From contig NC_083602.1 in the NCBI RefSeq assembly GCF_029168945.1, forward strand, positions 31,545,323 to 31,609,322: a stretch of DNA of 64,000 bases. The letters run 5' to 3'. Both the position numbers and the translations under genes were made by a program. The notes beneath the pieces were generated by a model. The model made no database searches. It saw only the letters and a program-made list of their open reading frames with translations, and had not been told where the DNA came from. The DNA comes from Cannabis sativa (taxonomy: Eukaryota; Streptophyta; Magnoliopsida; Rosales; Cannabaceae). Positions 48,696-60,815 of this stretch are shown here, piece by piece (the stretch's first letter is position 1; each line of letters begins with the position of its first letter).

Positions 48696-49241
48696 CTTAA
48701 ATATTTATTGCAAACTAATGTATACAATTAAACATGAAGAAAAAAAAAGTCACATGCAATGTGTAATTACACACAAATAATGTGTAGTTCTTTTTTCAGC
48801 ATACTAATTTAATTACACAGCTGTCAAACACAACCTCAGTAGTTTTAATAGCTTTTTTATTTCTTTCAACCTTGCATTTTCCCAGGGAAGAAAACCTTGG
48901 AATTTGAATTACATTTTACTCAATATTTTAAAATTATTAGATTAATGGTAGAAAAACTATTCTAAAGTCTATAGTCATTAAGAATGAAATAAAAATGATT
49001 TTTTGTCATTCCATCAATCCTTTCTCTCCAGAATAAAATGAGGCAAATAACAAACCACAAAGTAGGCTTAACCAGAAATTCTGGGGGCAATAATTGGTTA
49101 TAAAAAAGCAACTTGAATTCACATGAAAGTTATTATATTGCAAATTGCAATTTCAATCAAAAAAATTTGAAAAAGCAAAGTGAAAATCAACAATAGTTCC
49201 AGTAATCCAAATTGTTGTATCCACCCATCTAATTCATTTCT

Positions 49242-51540
49242 TTAGTGGCCATCCTCAATCTTCTTCAAACCCTTCATGTCTGTCGTTTCCACCCTGGATG
49301 ACAAGCAAAACGACACAAAGATCATTCAGTCTACCTCTACAATATAATACAGCCTTTTTTTATATATATATGGGACTGACATTTACTACTTGAGACCAAA
49401 AAACATGATGAACTCTATCACAAGTGAGGTTAGCTCAGATAGCTGACAGTAACGAAGTTGCAAGAATACAAATGAGGAAGAAAATAAAATATAACAACTT
49501 ACGTTGTGCCATAGAGACAGATTTTTTGGACTTTTGTAACTTCAGAATCAGATTGATTGTCCTCAATAAATATTGTCAAGCTGATACAAATACAATGTAT
49601 GAATACTTGCAAGTAATAACAGGAATTAAGAATTAAAAGAGAGGATAAGGAAAAACTAGCATACCTGCGAACGTTCTGAAACTTAACATACTTCAAAACA
49701 ACTGGTTTTCCCTGCAGCAACACATAATGCATGCAAGTTATAACATAAAACCTTCATTAACATATGGTAAAAATGTCTTAAACAAAACAAGTTAATTTTA
49801 CTCAAATTATAAGTAGGAAGTACTACCGTAAGACTATCAGGGGACAAAACGGCAGTGTCACTTGGTGGGTAGTCATTGACATTGCTGACAAAATTAAAAA
49901 GACATGTAAGTGCTTGAATTTTGATTATTTCTATTGAGAACCAGAACTGTTAGTATTCCTACAAATTTACCTGAACCCCATGTGCTCCTTGTTTGAAAAA
50001 AGTTTTACAGTCTTGGGACCTGTAAGTCAATCCCTCTATGTCAAATACAAACAAATGATCAAGTTCATCACTAAATGGCTAAAAGTGTTTTAGTCATGAC
50101 TTGTATGAGAAAAATATATCGGGGTCTCATTACATAATTCAAAGGTGTGTGTGACTGGGTTTCATGGAAAAACTTGAGGCAGTGTTAAAGACACTCTATT
50201 GTTAGGAAATAAATTACCAAAGATTATCCATATATTTTGTTTTATTATGCACAGTGAAAAGAAGCCTTTGTTTTAATTTATGTAACCCTTGTAAGTGAAA
50301 CTAGAGATAAATAAGGATATGGTTCCCAGTAAGAGGGGAGCAAATAACTAGAAAGGAAAACAGTAACATAAAAGAACTAAAGGTATGCAATGCATTCATG
50401 AATACTTGTATTTTAAAGACTATTAATTTGTACCTTCCTCTTCAGGTCCCTTGATGGCAAAAGAATGCAATTTCACCACTTGATTAAAAGGAATGTAAAT
50501 CAGAAGCTGCTCATCTGCATCACTCTCCAGATTCAAACCATCATCTTCTCTGTAACCCTACATAATCGTTGAACGAAGAAGCCAAGAATAATTTCATTAC
50601 CTTAGTCTTACTCCCCATGTTTTATACAGCAGAAAATAGAAAAAGAAAGAAAAAAATTGTGCATTAACATTTCATAATTAGTGTACAACTTCATAGAAAA
50701 AAAAATTATCCACTTACTTACAAAAGGAATGATAGCAAAACACTTAACTAATCTTGTGCATTAACATTTCACAAAAAATAAAGGTATTAGGTAATTTAAA
50801 GTAATATTAATATTCACTAACTCGGAGTAACAAGCTTAGGTAACTCAGTTTCTTATTCCAGAGTAGCATATTCGAAGTCAATAAAGGGAAAGAATTATAA
50901 AATCAAAGAGATCTTCCCCAAACCCCTCCTTCAGAATAAGACCACCAAAATACCTTGGTAATTGGTATCAAATATCAAATACAGATTTTGGAACATTCAA
51001 ACATAATAACAAGCATAATTCAGCGACCCCACATAACTAGAAAAGAGGCAAATACAAGAGTACAAACAATAACAACGGAAAAAGTTTTTAAAGAAAAAAT
51101 TAAAATCCTACCTTGGATTTTATGGTTTTTGAAAGTATTTCAATAAAAGCACAAGAGAGATACCCAGATCAAGGCCCCTGAATTATATTTACAATAGAAA
51201 ACACCCAAAACTTACCTGCTTGAGAGCGTTTGCAAGAGAGTGACTCGTGCTTTGGTTGAGGCATTCAACCCCAGACCAGTCAATGAAGTCCACCAGATCA
51301 ACCTGATCATTACAAAATCCATCGTTAGAAACAACAAACCTCCACACCACAGACCCTTGGTTACTAACTAAGCCTATAACTTGGGAATCTGAGAAAAGGG
51401 TCTTCACCCTCAAATACCCAGTTGAAAAAATTTCAAGTTCTCTTCATATTTTTCTTTAGTATTTTATTTTTCAAAAAAGAAAAAGGTTTGGGTTTACTTA
51501 CTTGGCTTCTTGGAATTGCAGTAGCCGATTCCGCAGACAT
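49242..51540 (-). CDS. PITH-domain protein (At3g04780-like)
   Basis: Eight exons on the minus strand join in frame: 51540-51502, 51302-51216, 50557-50434, 50019-49971, 49884-49827, 49711-49665, 49580-49503, 49293-49242, all with GT-AG introns. The product is 177 residues, the normal length for the small PITH (formerly DUF1000) proteins. It starts [20 protein letters not shown] and contains [46 protein letters not shown] and [12 protein letters not shown], the core of the PITH beta-sandwich (also found at the C-terminus of TXNL1-type thioredoxin-like proteins, where it binds the proteasome). There is no thioredoxin domain or signal peptide, so a soluble cytosolic or nuclear protein is expected. 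Its biochemical role in plants is not clear. No lesion seen. Confidence 0.95.
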
Positions 51541-51876
51541 GATTAATGATAAAAACGAAAGGTGAACTTGGTAGAGAGGATGAAGGAAGAGTAGAGAACG
51601 ATAGAAAGTAAAGAAATAATGAAATGGAACCAAATGTGTACATATACAATACAACTGGGCAATCTCCTCAAAAGATGCTTTCTTGTGTACCCGACATTGT
51701 GAAACGGCGCCGTTGTACCAGCAAATTTAATTTTAAATTTAAATTTGATTTTTTTTTGGGATTTTTCATTTTTACCATCCAAAATAATTTTCTTTCTATT
51801 TTTACACTAGAATAAAAAAAATCGTATAAAAACTCCTATTACATATCTTCCATTAGTATTATTTATTCTTTTATTA
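51541..51876 (-). promoter_or_regulatory. Upstream region of the PITH gene
   Basis: About 335 bp lie between the start codon and the copia element. No coding sequence. The retrotransposon lies immediately upstream, so it could influence the promoter. Confidence 0.4.
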
Positions 51877-51881
51877 ATTCT

Positions 51882-52137
51882 TGTTATAAAATAATATAAA
51901 ATAATACAAAGTAGATGAGAAGAAAGAAGAAGAAGATGAAGAGAGAAAGAGAAAGTGAATCATGAGAATTTCTGAGTTGTTTATTCCAATGGGGTGAACC
52001 CCTATTTATACAAATACAAGAGTGAGATATTAAGAAACTAAGAAAAAGAGAAACTAAGGAAAAGAGGAATGTTCATTACAATTCATGGTAATAAATAAAA
52101 GATTTGGACATCCACATAATTATTAATATTTATAACA
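51882..52137 (-). repeat. 3' LTR of the minus-strand copia element
   Basis: TGTTATA...TATAACA. The CACTCCCCCTTGG block just inside is the purine-rich tract (CCAAGGGGGAGTG on the minus strand). Confidence 0.92.
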
Positions 52138-52193
52138 CTCCCCCTTGGATGTCCATAATAACTGCCTTATTAAAAATCTTGCTGAAAACTTGA

Positions 52194-52460
52194 TCAAAAG
52201 AAAAAGAGTATAGTGTAAACTAACTCCCCCTCATTTAGGCATTTGTGGAGATCTTCTAATTGACGAATTTCGATCTTGTCTGCCGTCTTCTCAAATGTTG
52301 ATGTTGGTAATAACTTTGTGAATAAGTTTGTAAGATTGACACTTGATTGAATATGTTGAACACCAATATGCATTTTCTTGAAGCGTATAAAGAAGAATTT
52401 CGTGGAATGTGTTCTAACTCTATCTCCTTCAATGTACCTCATTTTAGTTGAACGATGCAA
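52194..52460 (-). pseudogene. End of copia RNase H
   Basis: The frame encodes KKMHIGVQHIQSSVNLTNLF, then TKLLPTSTFEK and RQLEDLH, the C-terminal signature of Ty1/copia RNase H (usually LADxFTKxLPTSTFEKL...GMRRLKDL). No upstream RT or integrase is readable. Confidence 0.85.
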
Positions 52461-52589
52461 GCAGTATTATCCATAGAGAATTGCTTGGGTTGATACTTCT
52501 TTATTGAGTGCAATTCATATGTTTCCCGAATATGCTATGTCAATGATCTCACTCACACACATTCTCTACTTGTTTCATAAAATGCAAGT

Positions 52590-52790
52590 ATGTTAACATG
52601 ATTTATAGTTGCCTCGTTAAAAACCTTGCCAGAAAAACCCAGTGGGACAAAATTTGAGCTAGGGAAAAAGAGTACAATATATATTTCATATTCATAACTA
52701 TTTGTAAGTTGCCTCGTTAAAAACCTTGCCAGGAAAACCCATTGGGACAAAACCTGAACTAAGGGAAAAAGAGTGCAACATGAATATGTC
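52590..52790 (-). repeat. Twin copies of a GCCTCGTTAAAAACCTTGCC module
   Basis: A block of about 75 bp with GCCTCGTTAAAAACCTTGCC, CCCANTGGGACAAAA and GGGAAAAAGAGT occurs at about 52,610 and again at about 52,710. It belongs to this copia family. Confidence 0.85.
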
Positions 52791-52799
52791 TCCCCCTCA

Positions 52800-55700
52800 T
52801 GCACATATGATCCATAATTCCTTTGGTGATAATATATCTCATAAGATTATTGTTATCACTTTTAAAATATCACCATATATAATCTTTGATCATATAATTT
52901 CTATAACTCTTCCAGAGTATGTATGGACTTCTAAAGTATAGATAAGGGGTTCGTGGAACATTAGTCTTTATCCAACTAATTGTATCATTCATGTGTGTAC
53001 ACAACTTTGTTCATACGAAAATTTAAAATTTCAAGTAGATATGAACATAACACATTAATGGTACTATAAATTTTCATTTGTGACAATGATGGTACTCCAA
53101 GACCATATATTTATACCATCTTGTTTTATGATCTTAATTTCCATATCAAATGATCATATATCTATAATTCTTGATACATATGAAGTACTTCAGGACTTCA
53201 ATACTAATGAACAAACTTTATACATTAATATTTCTCGAAATACAAAAGAAATAAAAGTTTGTTCTTCAATTAATCAAAAACTCTTCAAGAGTCTATCACA
53301 ACGTATAATTTACGTATTTATATTGCATAGACAACCATAGATATTTTTCAAATAATAATTTACTTACATGTCTTTATTTCATACAAAGATCTTTGTCATA
53401 TAGTGCGCGCGACTTTGAACTTATATCACTTAAGACATGTATTAAATTCTTCTAGAATTTTTAGATAAGGCTTATTTCAAATTCTCACTATATTAGGAGC
53501 TCCAAATAAATAACCTTTTGTTGCAACATTTATGTGACGCTTATAAATCCTTATAAAATATATTCTAGGCTATAATCAAATTATGATTATATTTTCTCAA
53601 TATTAAAGCCTTACTTCAATCAATCTCATGTCTATGCAAACTTTGTACAACAATTCATTATGTACAAATACATATATGCAAATTTCTCATTAGAAATATT
53701 TATTTGCACACCCTACAGGTCTTACTTCACTTTATGTGAGTAAATTTGCCTGGATTGCGTCATAATATTTTGGCCAAAAATCAAAATGTATGTCGATGAT
53801 TCTCGACAAATCTAATACCATGATCCTTGCTATCTCATGTTAGTTTATTGCATATGCAAACACTCAATATTTATTGTCGACAAAAATTTCAATAAATGAT
53901 GATTTCCTCCCATATTGACATAACTTATAGAGATCTCTTTAAATTACATATTTTTCAAATATGTTTATCATTTATAGGTACCTATATAGAATCACTTCAG
54001 GGATTCAATTATGATCAAATGTGTTATGTCTAACTTCTCTTGGGAGTCTTTTCGAGTACCGTTTTCATCACGGTTATCATTGTAATACTTTATAACAATA
54101 AGGTATCTCCATGAGTACCTCTAGATTTAACAACTTCAGGGCAAATCAAATGAACATTTATTAATAATTTCTACATTGTTCATTTACGCTTCAGGCGTTT
54201 TCAACTCATTCTATCTCAACTTTAAATAATATTGATTTGTAGTTGGTATATATCATTTTGAACTATATTGTTCTTATATACTTTGTGCAAGGATCATTTT
54301 TCAAAAATTATCATCGATCCCAACTGCTTCTCTCCCCCTGATCGAGAGAATTTTTAAAAATTGTGATATCTAATAATATTAATATACCTGTAGGGATTTC
54401 AGTATATCACAATGAATCAATATTTGTTTAAACTCATATATACTATATGACATTGAACTTCAGGTTCAATAAACTTCAGTTTCAAGTTCAATCCTTATGA
54501 ACTTAATTCATTTCTAAGAATGAGTCATACGTGTATAATTGGAAATACATAAATTTACACATTTTGTAAATGCATGATTATATAATCTTATCACATCGAT
54601 AAGAAACTATGCAATAAAAATCTAACAATAGCTCAAGATTGTTAAGGAAATATAATTTAAATATTTTCTATGTGCAAATATATGCACATTCTTCTTTTGA
54701 GCCTTATAAATTAACAATGAGAAGAATATTCTAGTTCTTCAACAAAATTTAGTTAAATTCTTTGACAATTTATTGCATATGATTGATCATGTGAAAATAA
54801 TTCAATTCATGAACTTCAGGTTCACTATAATTTGTATTTCAATGAAACTTTCAAAATGTAATGTAAATTCATTACAACATAATCATTACAAGTTTCATTT
54901 TTATATACACGAATAATATAATTATATTATTCTCCAAAACATATACACTCTTCAGGAGTCACTATTATGTTTATCAAACTTTATATTTCTTCAGGAATCA
55001 CTATCATCAATTCAATGATGTGTATAATTTAAAAGATACATGACAACTTCATCATGTTATTGTAATGGTCAAATAGATATAACCATAATATATCATTCAT
55101 TTTTCCTGGTATCTTTTTAACAAGTCGTCTAATTTATTAATAGACTATTCATCAGTCTAATTATCATGACTTGATATATTATATTTAAATGTACAACCAG
55201 TACATATAATAAGTTATTTCTTATCACTTTCATAACTAGATAAAAAGTTACACATCTAGGTACATACAAAGACATTTTACTACTCAAAGTAGCAATTGTA
55301 CGTAAGACTTCTTCAGGAAGCTTTTCAACTAATCATTTTGTGATTCCTTATCACTTTGATTATATTAGATCACTAACAAATATTAGCAAATTATATATCC
55401 ACTTTTGGGAATATGCAAACTGAATTATATAGTAACTATATATATACATATCCTGTACTAACAATAGTTTGAAACTATTGATTTCAAGAAATAATAAAAT
55501 ATGTATATATTAATTTACTTTTGGCATTGCCAATATATGTGAAATCTATATTCTTTGAAATAGAATTTCATGTCTATTCATTCTCTTTAGGGAATGATAT
55601 TTAAATATTCTAAATGTACAATAAATTTGTACAATTCACATTCTATTCAGTAATCAAATATACTTTTATCTTGATTGTAAGTGTGTCTGTACTACAGGTA

Positions 55701-57000
55701 CGCGACTACTATTATTCAATTCCACACATGATATATAGATTTCATGCACTTTGTGTGGTATCTCATCTTTTGGTTGTTTCCACTTTCTTCTGGAAATATA
55801 TGAGTAGTAAACATTATTGTATTCACTTCAAGGAATGACATTGAACAAGTAGAACATTATTATAAATTTCTTAAAAATTTATTACTTGTTCATCCATAAA
55901 AAATATAAGAAATTATTCAACAATTTCTTTTACGATATTTCAAAGAATATATGAATGCAATTTTTGCATAGTCTCCAAGATGTATGCAAAATTTAATCTT
56001 TAATATATGTCAGATTCAATAATTTCCAACATTGCAAGTACTAACAATGTATAATAACATGACTAATACGAGGAATCTTTAAAAGTAATTGACTTCAATT
56101 CGTATCATTCTCTACAGGGAATGATGAACAATAAATACATGCCTCATGTATTTAAATAACATTAGTCATGCTCGTTGTTATTCTTATACTTTGATGTTTC
56201 AATGCAATTTTCTTAACATTCTTTTTGGATATTCAAAACCCACTATAAAATTGCATCAATAATAATCATTTTTAATGATTCTTTAGTTGTATTCACATTA
56301 ATACAATCATTTTTTTTTTGACAAATATAAAACATTTACTTCAGGAAATGTTTGTCAAAATCTATATCGATATTAGATTACTTTTCATTGTCCTCAAAGA
56401 ATACAAGAACATATATATAAATATGTATTCATCTCTTTCATTATATATCCATCAACTATATAATGAATATTACGTTTGCATAATCTTCAGGATATATGCA
56501 AGATTTTATTGAGGACGCGTAATCATCAGGATATATGCAATATTTTATCGAGGATGCATAATCTTCAGGATATATACAATTTTTTTATCGATGATGCATA
56601 ATCTTCAGAATATATGCAATATTTTATCGATGATGCATAATCTTTAGGATATATATGCTATATTTTATCGATAATACATAACCTTTTGGATATATGTATA
56701 ATTTATATAGATTTTCTCTATCATATCATAAGCACACATATATTGTAAATATTATGAATGATAAGAACATTATATATATATATGAAATCAATAATAAATA
56801 TATAAAAACATATACATACATATATAATATATAGATAAAAATAAAATAAAAAAAAAAGATCATTGAAATTGTTTCAGTCAGATGAGTATATATATAAATA
56901 TATATTTAGTGTATCGTGATTTTGAAACAATTCAAGAACTTTAACAAAATACTTACATTGGGTCTTAGGCAGAGACTCATGCTTGAAGCTTGGGCAGAGA
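52800..57000 (-). other. AT-rich interior with recurring CTTCAGG
   Basis: No significant frame. CTTCAGG recurs in the same orientation at about 53,188, 53,995, 54,134, 54,189, 54,458, 54,814, 54,950, 54,989, 55,311, 56,339 and in the array at 56,481. Several sites are flanked by short complementary words (GAACTTCAGGTTC, GACTCTTCAGGAGTC-like, GCTTCCTGAAG-like). Confidence 0.6.
56479..56685. repeat. 39-40-bp tandem repeat, five units
   Basis: Units begin TAATCTTCAGGATATATGC at 56,481, 56,520, 56,559, 56,599 and 56,638, each followed by an ATTTTATCGAGGATGCA-like half. Confidence 0.93.
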
Positions 57001-57015
57001 CTCGTGCTGATAACG
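57001..57015 (-). other. Primer-binding site of the minus-strand copia element
   Basis: On the minus strand CGTTATCAGCACGAG follows the 5' LTR directly. TTATCAGCACGA at this place is common in plant copia elements and is thought to pair with an internal half of initiator tRNA-Met. Confidence 0.65.
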
Positions 57016-57261
57016 TGTTATAAAATAATATAAAATAATACAAAGTAGATGAGAAGAAAGAAGAAGAAGATGAAGAGAGAAAGAGAAAGTGAATCATGAG
57101 AATTTTTGAGTTGTTTATTCCAATGGGGTGAACCCCTATTTATAGAAATACAAGAGTGAGATATTAAGAAACTAAGAAAAAGAGAAACTAAGGAAAAGAG
57201 GAATGTTCATGGTAATAAATAAAAGATTTGGACATCCACATAATTATTAATATTTATAACA
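57016..57261 (-). repeat. 5' LTR of the minus-strand copia element
   Basis: Nearly identical to 51,882-52,137. It lacks about 10 bp after GGAATGTTCAT. Confidence 0.92.
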
Positions 57262-57266
57262 ATTCT

Positions 57267-57996
57267 TTCTTTCTCTTAATTTTTTATTCCATTAATAAAT
57301 ATTAATATTAACTAATTAAGAAAAATTCAATAAAACTTTTATAATGTATAAATTAATATATTCTTATTAATTAAATATATATATATATAAACATTATACA
57401 AATTAAATTCTTTATATGTTATATTATATGCTGAATTTATTTTAAAAAATATAATTTATAGTATATATCTATTTTTCTTTTTTAAAAAATATATCCGAAA
57501 ACAAAACTATTTAACCTCTATAAAAAAATTAAATAAAAATAACTTCTATTTTTTTTAGAAAACATAAAAATAACTAAATCTTATTTTTCAAATATATGTA
57601 TCTTCTTAAATTATAAGTATCGTATAATCTTTTTTTATAGCATCACATTTTTTTAAATCTTTCTTCCATTCCATTTATGGAACAAAAAATATTAATGTAG
57701 CGTTTCCTTCAACAATAATCTTTAATTGTATTGAAATAATAAGATGTAGTTTGAATAATAAAAATACATAATTGTGGAGTTATTTTATGTGCACGAGATG
57801 GTAAGTCAACATCCAATTGAGAGTGTCCATGAAACCGTGAAATAGTATCTCCTATACTTTCATATTATACTAATATCTTGATAGTTGTAAATTGATAAAA
57901 CTAAACAAATTATGTTACAAATTACAATTTATTTATTTACTTTAGGTACAATACAAGTAAAATATAGTTGTAACAATGACTTTAAATGTAATAAAA
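57267..57996. other. AT-rich intergenic DNA
   Basis: No frame, terminal repeat or conserved motif seen. Confidence 0.4.
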
Positions 57997-58689
57997 ATTC
58001 ACTATAACAAATTCGCTAATTATCGGCGGACAAAATCTGCTGCTAATAATGGTGTTATTAGCAGCAGACATTGGGCGTTTTAAATTTTTTTTTTTAAAGA
58101 AAATACTATTAGTGGCGGGCAGTCCGTTGCTATTGCCCGCCGCTAATGCCCCGCCGTTAATAAATAGGCGAGATAAATCTTGCCCATTCAGTTCGAATAT
58201 TATTAGCGGCGGGGTATTAGCAGCGGACCCCGCCACTAATAATAATTAAAAAATTAAAAAAAAATTAAAAACTATTAGCGGCGGACTATCCGCCCCTAAT
58301 AGTCCGCCGCTAATGCCCTTATATATAACCCATCAGACCCTCATTCCCCATTTTCCACTCTTTTCTCTTCAAACTCAAACCCTAATTTTTCATCCCTATT
58401 TCGGCCGAAAATGTATGTGGGTGTTCTTCTTCCTCAAAAAACTTCCAAGGTATGTGTATTATATTACTCCGCCCATTCTTCTTCTAGTTTTATTTGATTT
58501 TTGTGATTTTTGTTCAATATTGGTATGTTTTTTAAATGGGTTTCTGTTTTTCTCTTTGTTGCTTCAATTGATATTTTTTTTGCTTTCTTTATTTTTGCAC
58601 CTTGCACCGGTCAAAGGCGGAGGAGGACTGATTTCGGCCAAAAATTCAAAATAAACGGTCCCAAAATCCCAAGCAACTCACTGTAAGTC

Positions 58690-60547
58690 TGTTGGGATTT
58701 TATGCCCTAAATAAAACCCATTACAATCTAATCTGATTTGTTATCAATAAGAGATTTGAAGTGATTTGTAGTTTTCATGCTTATGGGTTAATATATGCAC
58801 AAAATCTGTTAAGTCTAGAACATATATTCATTCACAATTACAGTGATGTCAACACAGTGAAATGTGATTGTGATTATATGATTCAAAAGACTAAGTCCCT
58901 GTTTCATCAGTGTTTTGGATTTACACTGATGTGATAATCAGCAATGAAGTGTACTTACACTTGGAGTAAGTGTTATATTCTTTCCAGAACATTGGCAAAG
59001 TATACTACTTTCGAATGTATGGAGTATACATTGGACTGGACCGATATTGAACTTAGTTAAGATATTATAATACTTACAGTTGTATCTTTCCAAGTCAATA
59101 TCACTAGTTGATCTTAGATCAAAAGATCTAAATCCTGCTATGCTTAGGCTCAATCTCAGGAGTGCTATTCATGTTCTTTGATTTGTTAGTTAAGCCTACT
59201 TTTGGGTCAGGGTGATACGTACATTTTGGGAACATGATAGTATGATTGAGTGGGAGCGCTAAACATAAATATGGAATCTATAGCTTCTATAGGTGTTTAG
59301 AAGTCAAGTGATGATTTCCTTCGAGGTTAGCTAAATAGAAGTAAATGGATGAGCTCTTGTTTCAGTGATTATATTTTAGTTCACTAAAACATCATTTACA
59401 GGTAGCTAAGTGTTTTAAGGAGCCAAATACATTGAGGGGTGAAACGGTAATTTATCCCTTCTCGGTGTAAATCATCTATATAGAGGATCTTTGATTAAAT
59501 TGAGATTATAACGATGGTTAAATGTGATAGCGTATCTATATGGTGGAACATATAGAGCGCTCTATATAACTGATAGTGCAATTCTAAGTTCTAAAAGTGG
59601 ATTCAACAAGGAATTAATAAGTTAGGAAATTTACTCAGTATATTCGGTTCAGCTTATTGGAAGCTCAGTAATATAGGTCCATGGTCCCCATTCTAGTTGA
59701 GACCATACTGCTTGTAAGACTAAGATAATTGATTAATCAATTATAATTCTAAAATTAGACTATGTCCAGTTTGTGAATTTTCACTAAGTAATGGAAAAAT
59801 TGTGAAGAAAAGAGATTCTAGGTTTATTTATTAATTAAGAGACTCGATATGTCTAATTAATAATTATGTTAAATGACAATATTGTTTAATAATTTATTTT
59901 AGTTATTAAATAATTAGTTTTGGCATTTAAATGGTTAGAATTGGAAAATTGGCATTTTTGAGAAAATAGAAATGAAAATTGTTAAAACTGCAAATTCCAA
60001 GTGGGGCACATTAACACCATGGCCGGCCACTTGGAGAGAGTTTTTTTAATTAATATTTTAATTATTTTGATGACAAATAATTACTAACCTAAACTAGTGG
60101 TTACCTATAAATAGATAGTGATGGCTCACACCAAAATAAGAGTTTTTTCAGTAATTCAAGAGATTGCTTTTCAGAAAATTGAGCCACTCACTATCTTTCT
60201 ATAGTCAACCCCCTCTCTCTCTCTTTTCCTCTTCCAATTTCGAAATACCTTGAGGGATAGAGTAGTGCCCACACACATTAAGTGGTACCTTAATCATAGT
60301 CTGGAAGATTGTGAAGAATCCAAATTGAAGAGAAGGACATTCGGACTCAGATCTTGGTGATACTCTGCGACAGAAAGGATACAAGGGTTAGAGATCTGAG
60401 TGAAAGGAGACATATTATTCCGCTGCAACCAATGTAAGGTTTCCTAAACTTTATATGTGTTTATTTTCGTTTTGGAAGTTCATATTTAGGATGTTAATCA
60501 ACATACTTGTGAGTAGATCTAAGATCTTAGTAAAATAAGTTCCAACA
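58690..60547 (+). mobile_element. Solo LTR of the long-LTR copia-like family
   Basis: A single LTR of 1,858 bp (TGTTGGG...TTCCAACA) is flanked by the exact duplication AAGTC (58,685-58,689 and 60,548-60,552), within the CACTA element. It is more diverged from the LTRs of copies 1 and 2 than those are from each other, and groups with the fragment at 486-1,140 (shared GAAGGACATTCGG and GGGTTAGAGATCTGAGTG). Confidence 0.95.
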
Positions 60548-60815
60548 AAGTCATCTCCAATCTCCATAGTTTTTAACATTTCTTCTATGAAAATTATTTT
60601 TGTTTGTTTGAAGATCACTGTTAATGATTTAGGGTTTGGATTCTTAATTTTTGAGTTTTTTTTTTTGGTTGATGAGATGCTCTGTTCTGTGTATATATAC
60701 ATCTTTTATCTGTGTATATTTTTGAAGTGTAATATATTTTCTGTGAGAATAATGAAAAATTAAAAAAAAAAAAAAATTGAACCGCTCAAGTAAAAACAAA
60801 GTGAATAGGCAACAG

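Larger units (their letters stand above)
44789..48836. mobile_element. Possible MITE split by later insertions
   Basis: The left end (GGGCGTGTTTGGAAACAC at 44,789) and the right end (AGGTTGTGTTTGACAGC reading in from 48,836) resemble each other and the GTGTTTGG ends of common plant MITEs. GTAATTACAC words are near both ends. Between them lie the foldback element, LTR-like sequence, a LINE remnant and a second MITE. No clean target duplication, so pairing of the ends is tentative. Confidence 0.35.
51882..57261 (-). mobile_element. Ty1/copia retrotransposon with short LTRs, minus strand
   Basis: LTRs at 51,882-52,137 (256 bp) and 57,016-57,261 (246 bp) share TGTTATA...TATAACA ends. The exact target duplication ATTCT lies at 51,877-51,881 and 57,262-57,266. 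The right LTR is the 5' one, since the RNase H end of pol lies beside the left LTR on the minus strand. The 4.9-kb interior is very AT-rich and nearly without reading frames. The LTRs are almost identical apart from one 10-bp length difference, so insertion looks recent although the coding region is dead. Confidence 0.93.

Noticed and set aside
53000..56700. CRISPR-like regular repeats
   Set aside because: CTTCAGG words are short and irregularly spaced and the 39-bp array has no spacers; this is eukaryotic retrotransposon DNA.
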